64,000 bases of DNA from JAJDXW01 sp965202895 (GTDB lineage: Bacteria > Pseudomonadota > Gammaproteobacteria > HK1), in assembly GCA_965202895.1 (NCBI GenBank), contig OZ241901.1, positions 3,472,001 through 3,536,000 on the forward strand, read 5' to 3'. Both the position numbers and the translations under genes were made by a program. The notes beneath the pieces are model-generated. The model ran no database searches. It was not told the origin of the DNA and was given only the letters and a program-made list of their open reading frames with translations. Positions within the stretch are counted from its first letter, which is position 1, and every line of letters begins with the position of its first letter. Positions 63,184-64,000 of the stretch are shown one piece after another.

Positions 63184-64000
63184 TCATCGCTCGGGCAGCA
63201 TCGTCGGGTCGAGGGCGTCGCGGAGCACGTCGCCCAGCATGTTGAGGCCGAGGACGGTGGCCGCCACCGCCGCGCCGGGAACGAGCGCGGTCCAGGCCGC
63301 TACGTCGAGGTAGTCGCGGGAGGCCTGGATCATCAGCCCCCACGACGGGGTCGGAGGCTGGGCGCCGAGACCCAGGAACGAGAGGGCCGCTTCCGCGAGG
63401 ATCGCGAAGGCGACCGAGATGGTCGCCTGCACGATGACCGGGGCCATGATGTTCGGCAGGACGTGCAGCCGGATGATCCGCCAGCTCGATGCGCCCTGCG
63501 AACGCGCCGCCTCGACGTATGGAAGCGCCGCGACCCGCAGCGTCTCGCCGCGAACGATGCGTGACAGGTAGGGGGAGAAGGCGATGCCGATGGCGAGGAT
63601 CGTATTGGGGACGCTCGGCCCGAGCACGGCCGAGATCGCGAGCGCGAGCAGAAGCACCGGAAAGCTCAGGAGCGTATCCACGAGCCGCATCAGGGAGTGG
63701 TCCGTCCAGCCGCCGAAGTAGCCCGAGGCCACGCCGAGGGGGAGGCCGACGACGACGCTGAGGGCCACTGCGAGGACGGCGATCACGAGCGACGTGTGGG
63801 CGCCGAGCAATACCCGCCAGAGAAGCTCCCGCCCGAGCTGGTCGGTCCCGAGCGGGTGCTCGACCGACGGCGGCTCGAGCCGCGCCAGCACGTCGATCTT
63901 CGTCGTCAGCTCCTCGGGGACGAGGAACGGGGACCCGACCGCGACCGCGGTGAAGAGGACCACCAGGGACAGGCCGATGAGCCCCTTGGGGGTGAGGAGG
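63184..64000 (-). CDS. DppC-like ABC transporter permease, partial
   Basis: The C-terminal 272 residues of a peptide/nickel-type permease; its start lies beyond the window edge. It has HPLGTDQLGRELLWRVLLGAHTSLVIA near the N-terminal membrane domain and the EAA loop YVEAARSQGASSWRIIRLHVLPN. The C-terminus is LGLNMLGDVLRDALDPTM, as in DppC. It forms the translocation channel with a DppB partner that must be upstream outside the window. An in-frame GTG at 63963 is not convincing as a start, because coding pattern continues to the edge. Confidence 0.85.
   Translation of the reverse strand, partial: LLTPKGLIGLSLVVLFTAVAVGSPFLVPEELTTKIDVLARLEPPSVEHPLGTDQLGRELLWRVLLGAHTSLVIAVLAVALSVVVGLPLGVASGYFGGWTDHSLMRLVDTLLSFPVLLLALAISAVLGPSVPNTILAIGIAFSPYLSRIVRGETLRVAALPYVEAARSQGASSWRIIRLHVLPNIMAPVIVQATISVAFAILAEAALSFLGLGAQPPTPSWGLMIQASRDYLDVAAWTALVPGAAVAATVLGLNMLGDVLRDALDPTMLPER

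Overview
This is a G+C-rich bacterial chromosome segment of about 64 kb. The gene families suggest a metabolically versatile heterotroph in or near the Pseudomonadota: molybdenum hydroxylase with CoxD/CoxE-type maturation genes, acyl-CoA dehydrogenases and enoyl-CoA hydratases, a Liv-type ABC transporter, hydantoinase/oxoprolinase genes, TauD-type dioxygenase, and AmtB/P-II. Taxonomy is inferred from gene content only; there is no rRNA or other marker gene, and I recognised no tRNA gene or CRISPR array.

Layout. 0-9 kb: a retropepsin-like protein, a two-subunit Mo hydroxylase (minus strand) with a broken coxE fragment beside it, an enoyl-CoA hydratase, dienelactone hydrolase, an RDD-like membrane protein, and an ArsR regulator with a metal/metalloid permease. 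9-20 kb: a TTC38-like TPR protein, two acyl-CoA dehydrogenases, a CoxE (VWA)/CoxD (MoxR AAA+) pair, another enoyl-CoA hydratase, a PF10118 hydrolase and an SDR. 20-23 kb: an MNT/HEPN toxin-antitoxin pair and a Tat-exported amine oxidase. 23-31.5 kb: DsbA-like, SMP-30 lactonase, a HisD/HpsN-like dehydrogenase and a complete Liv ABC transporter, which together look like uptake and oxidation of one small organic substrate.

31.7-41.6 kb is an accessory, defence-type island. A lower-GC P-loop ATPase and a repeat-rich TPR protein come first. They are followed by a decayed type III-like restriction-modification locus. Its methyltransferase tail and helicase head survive, separated by a FitAB-type RHH/PIN toxin-antitoxin pair, a broken ligK-like aldolase, a Fic protein, a toprim remnant and a HEPN-domain two-gene module.

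41.7-64 kb: hydantoinase B/A, ribokinase, AmtB with P-II, an IS element, a GMC oxidoreductase, cupin, amidohydrolase and aldo/keto reductase group (sugar-lactone-like catabolism), a second orphan hydantoinase A, small hypotheticals, a decayed RTX tail, an AAA/DUF4143 ATPase, a TauD-type dioxygenase, a frameshifted lipoprotein-like gene and the edge of a peptide-type ABC permease.

The intergenic DNA is full of modular inverted-repeat elements of at least three families, described here as A, B and C. B is a 30-bp perfect inverted repeat that appears nested inside A and C elements. C shares its terminal block with the IS element at 49-51 kb and is probably a non-autonomous derivative of it. The most interesting candidates for new biology are the ATPase/TPR pair, the HEPN plus 98-residue partner pair, and a family of related palindromes, one just upstream of the DUF4143 ATPase and one alone.
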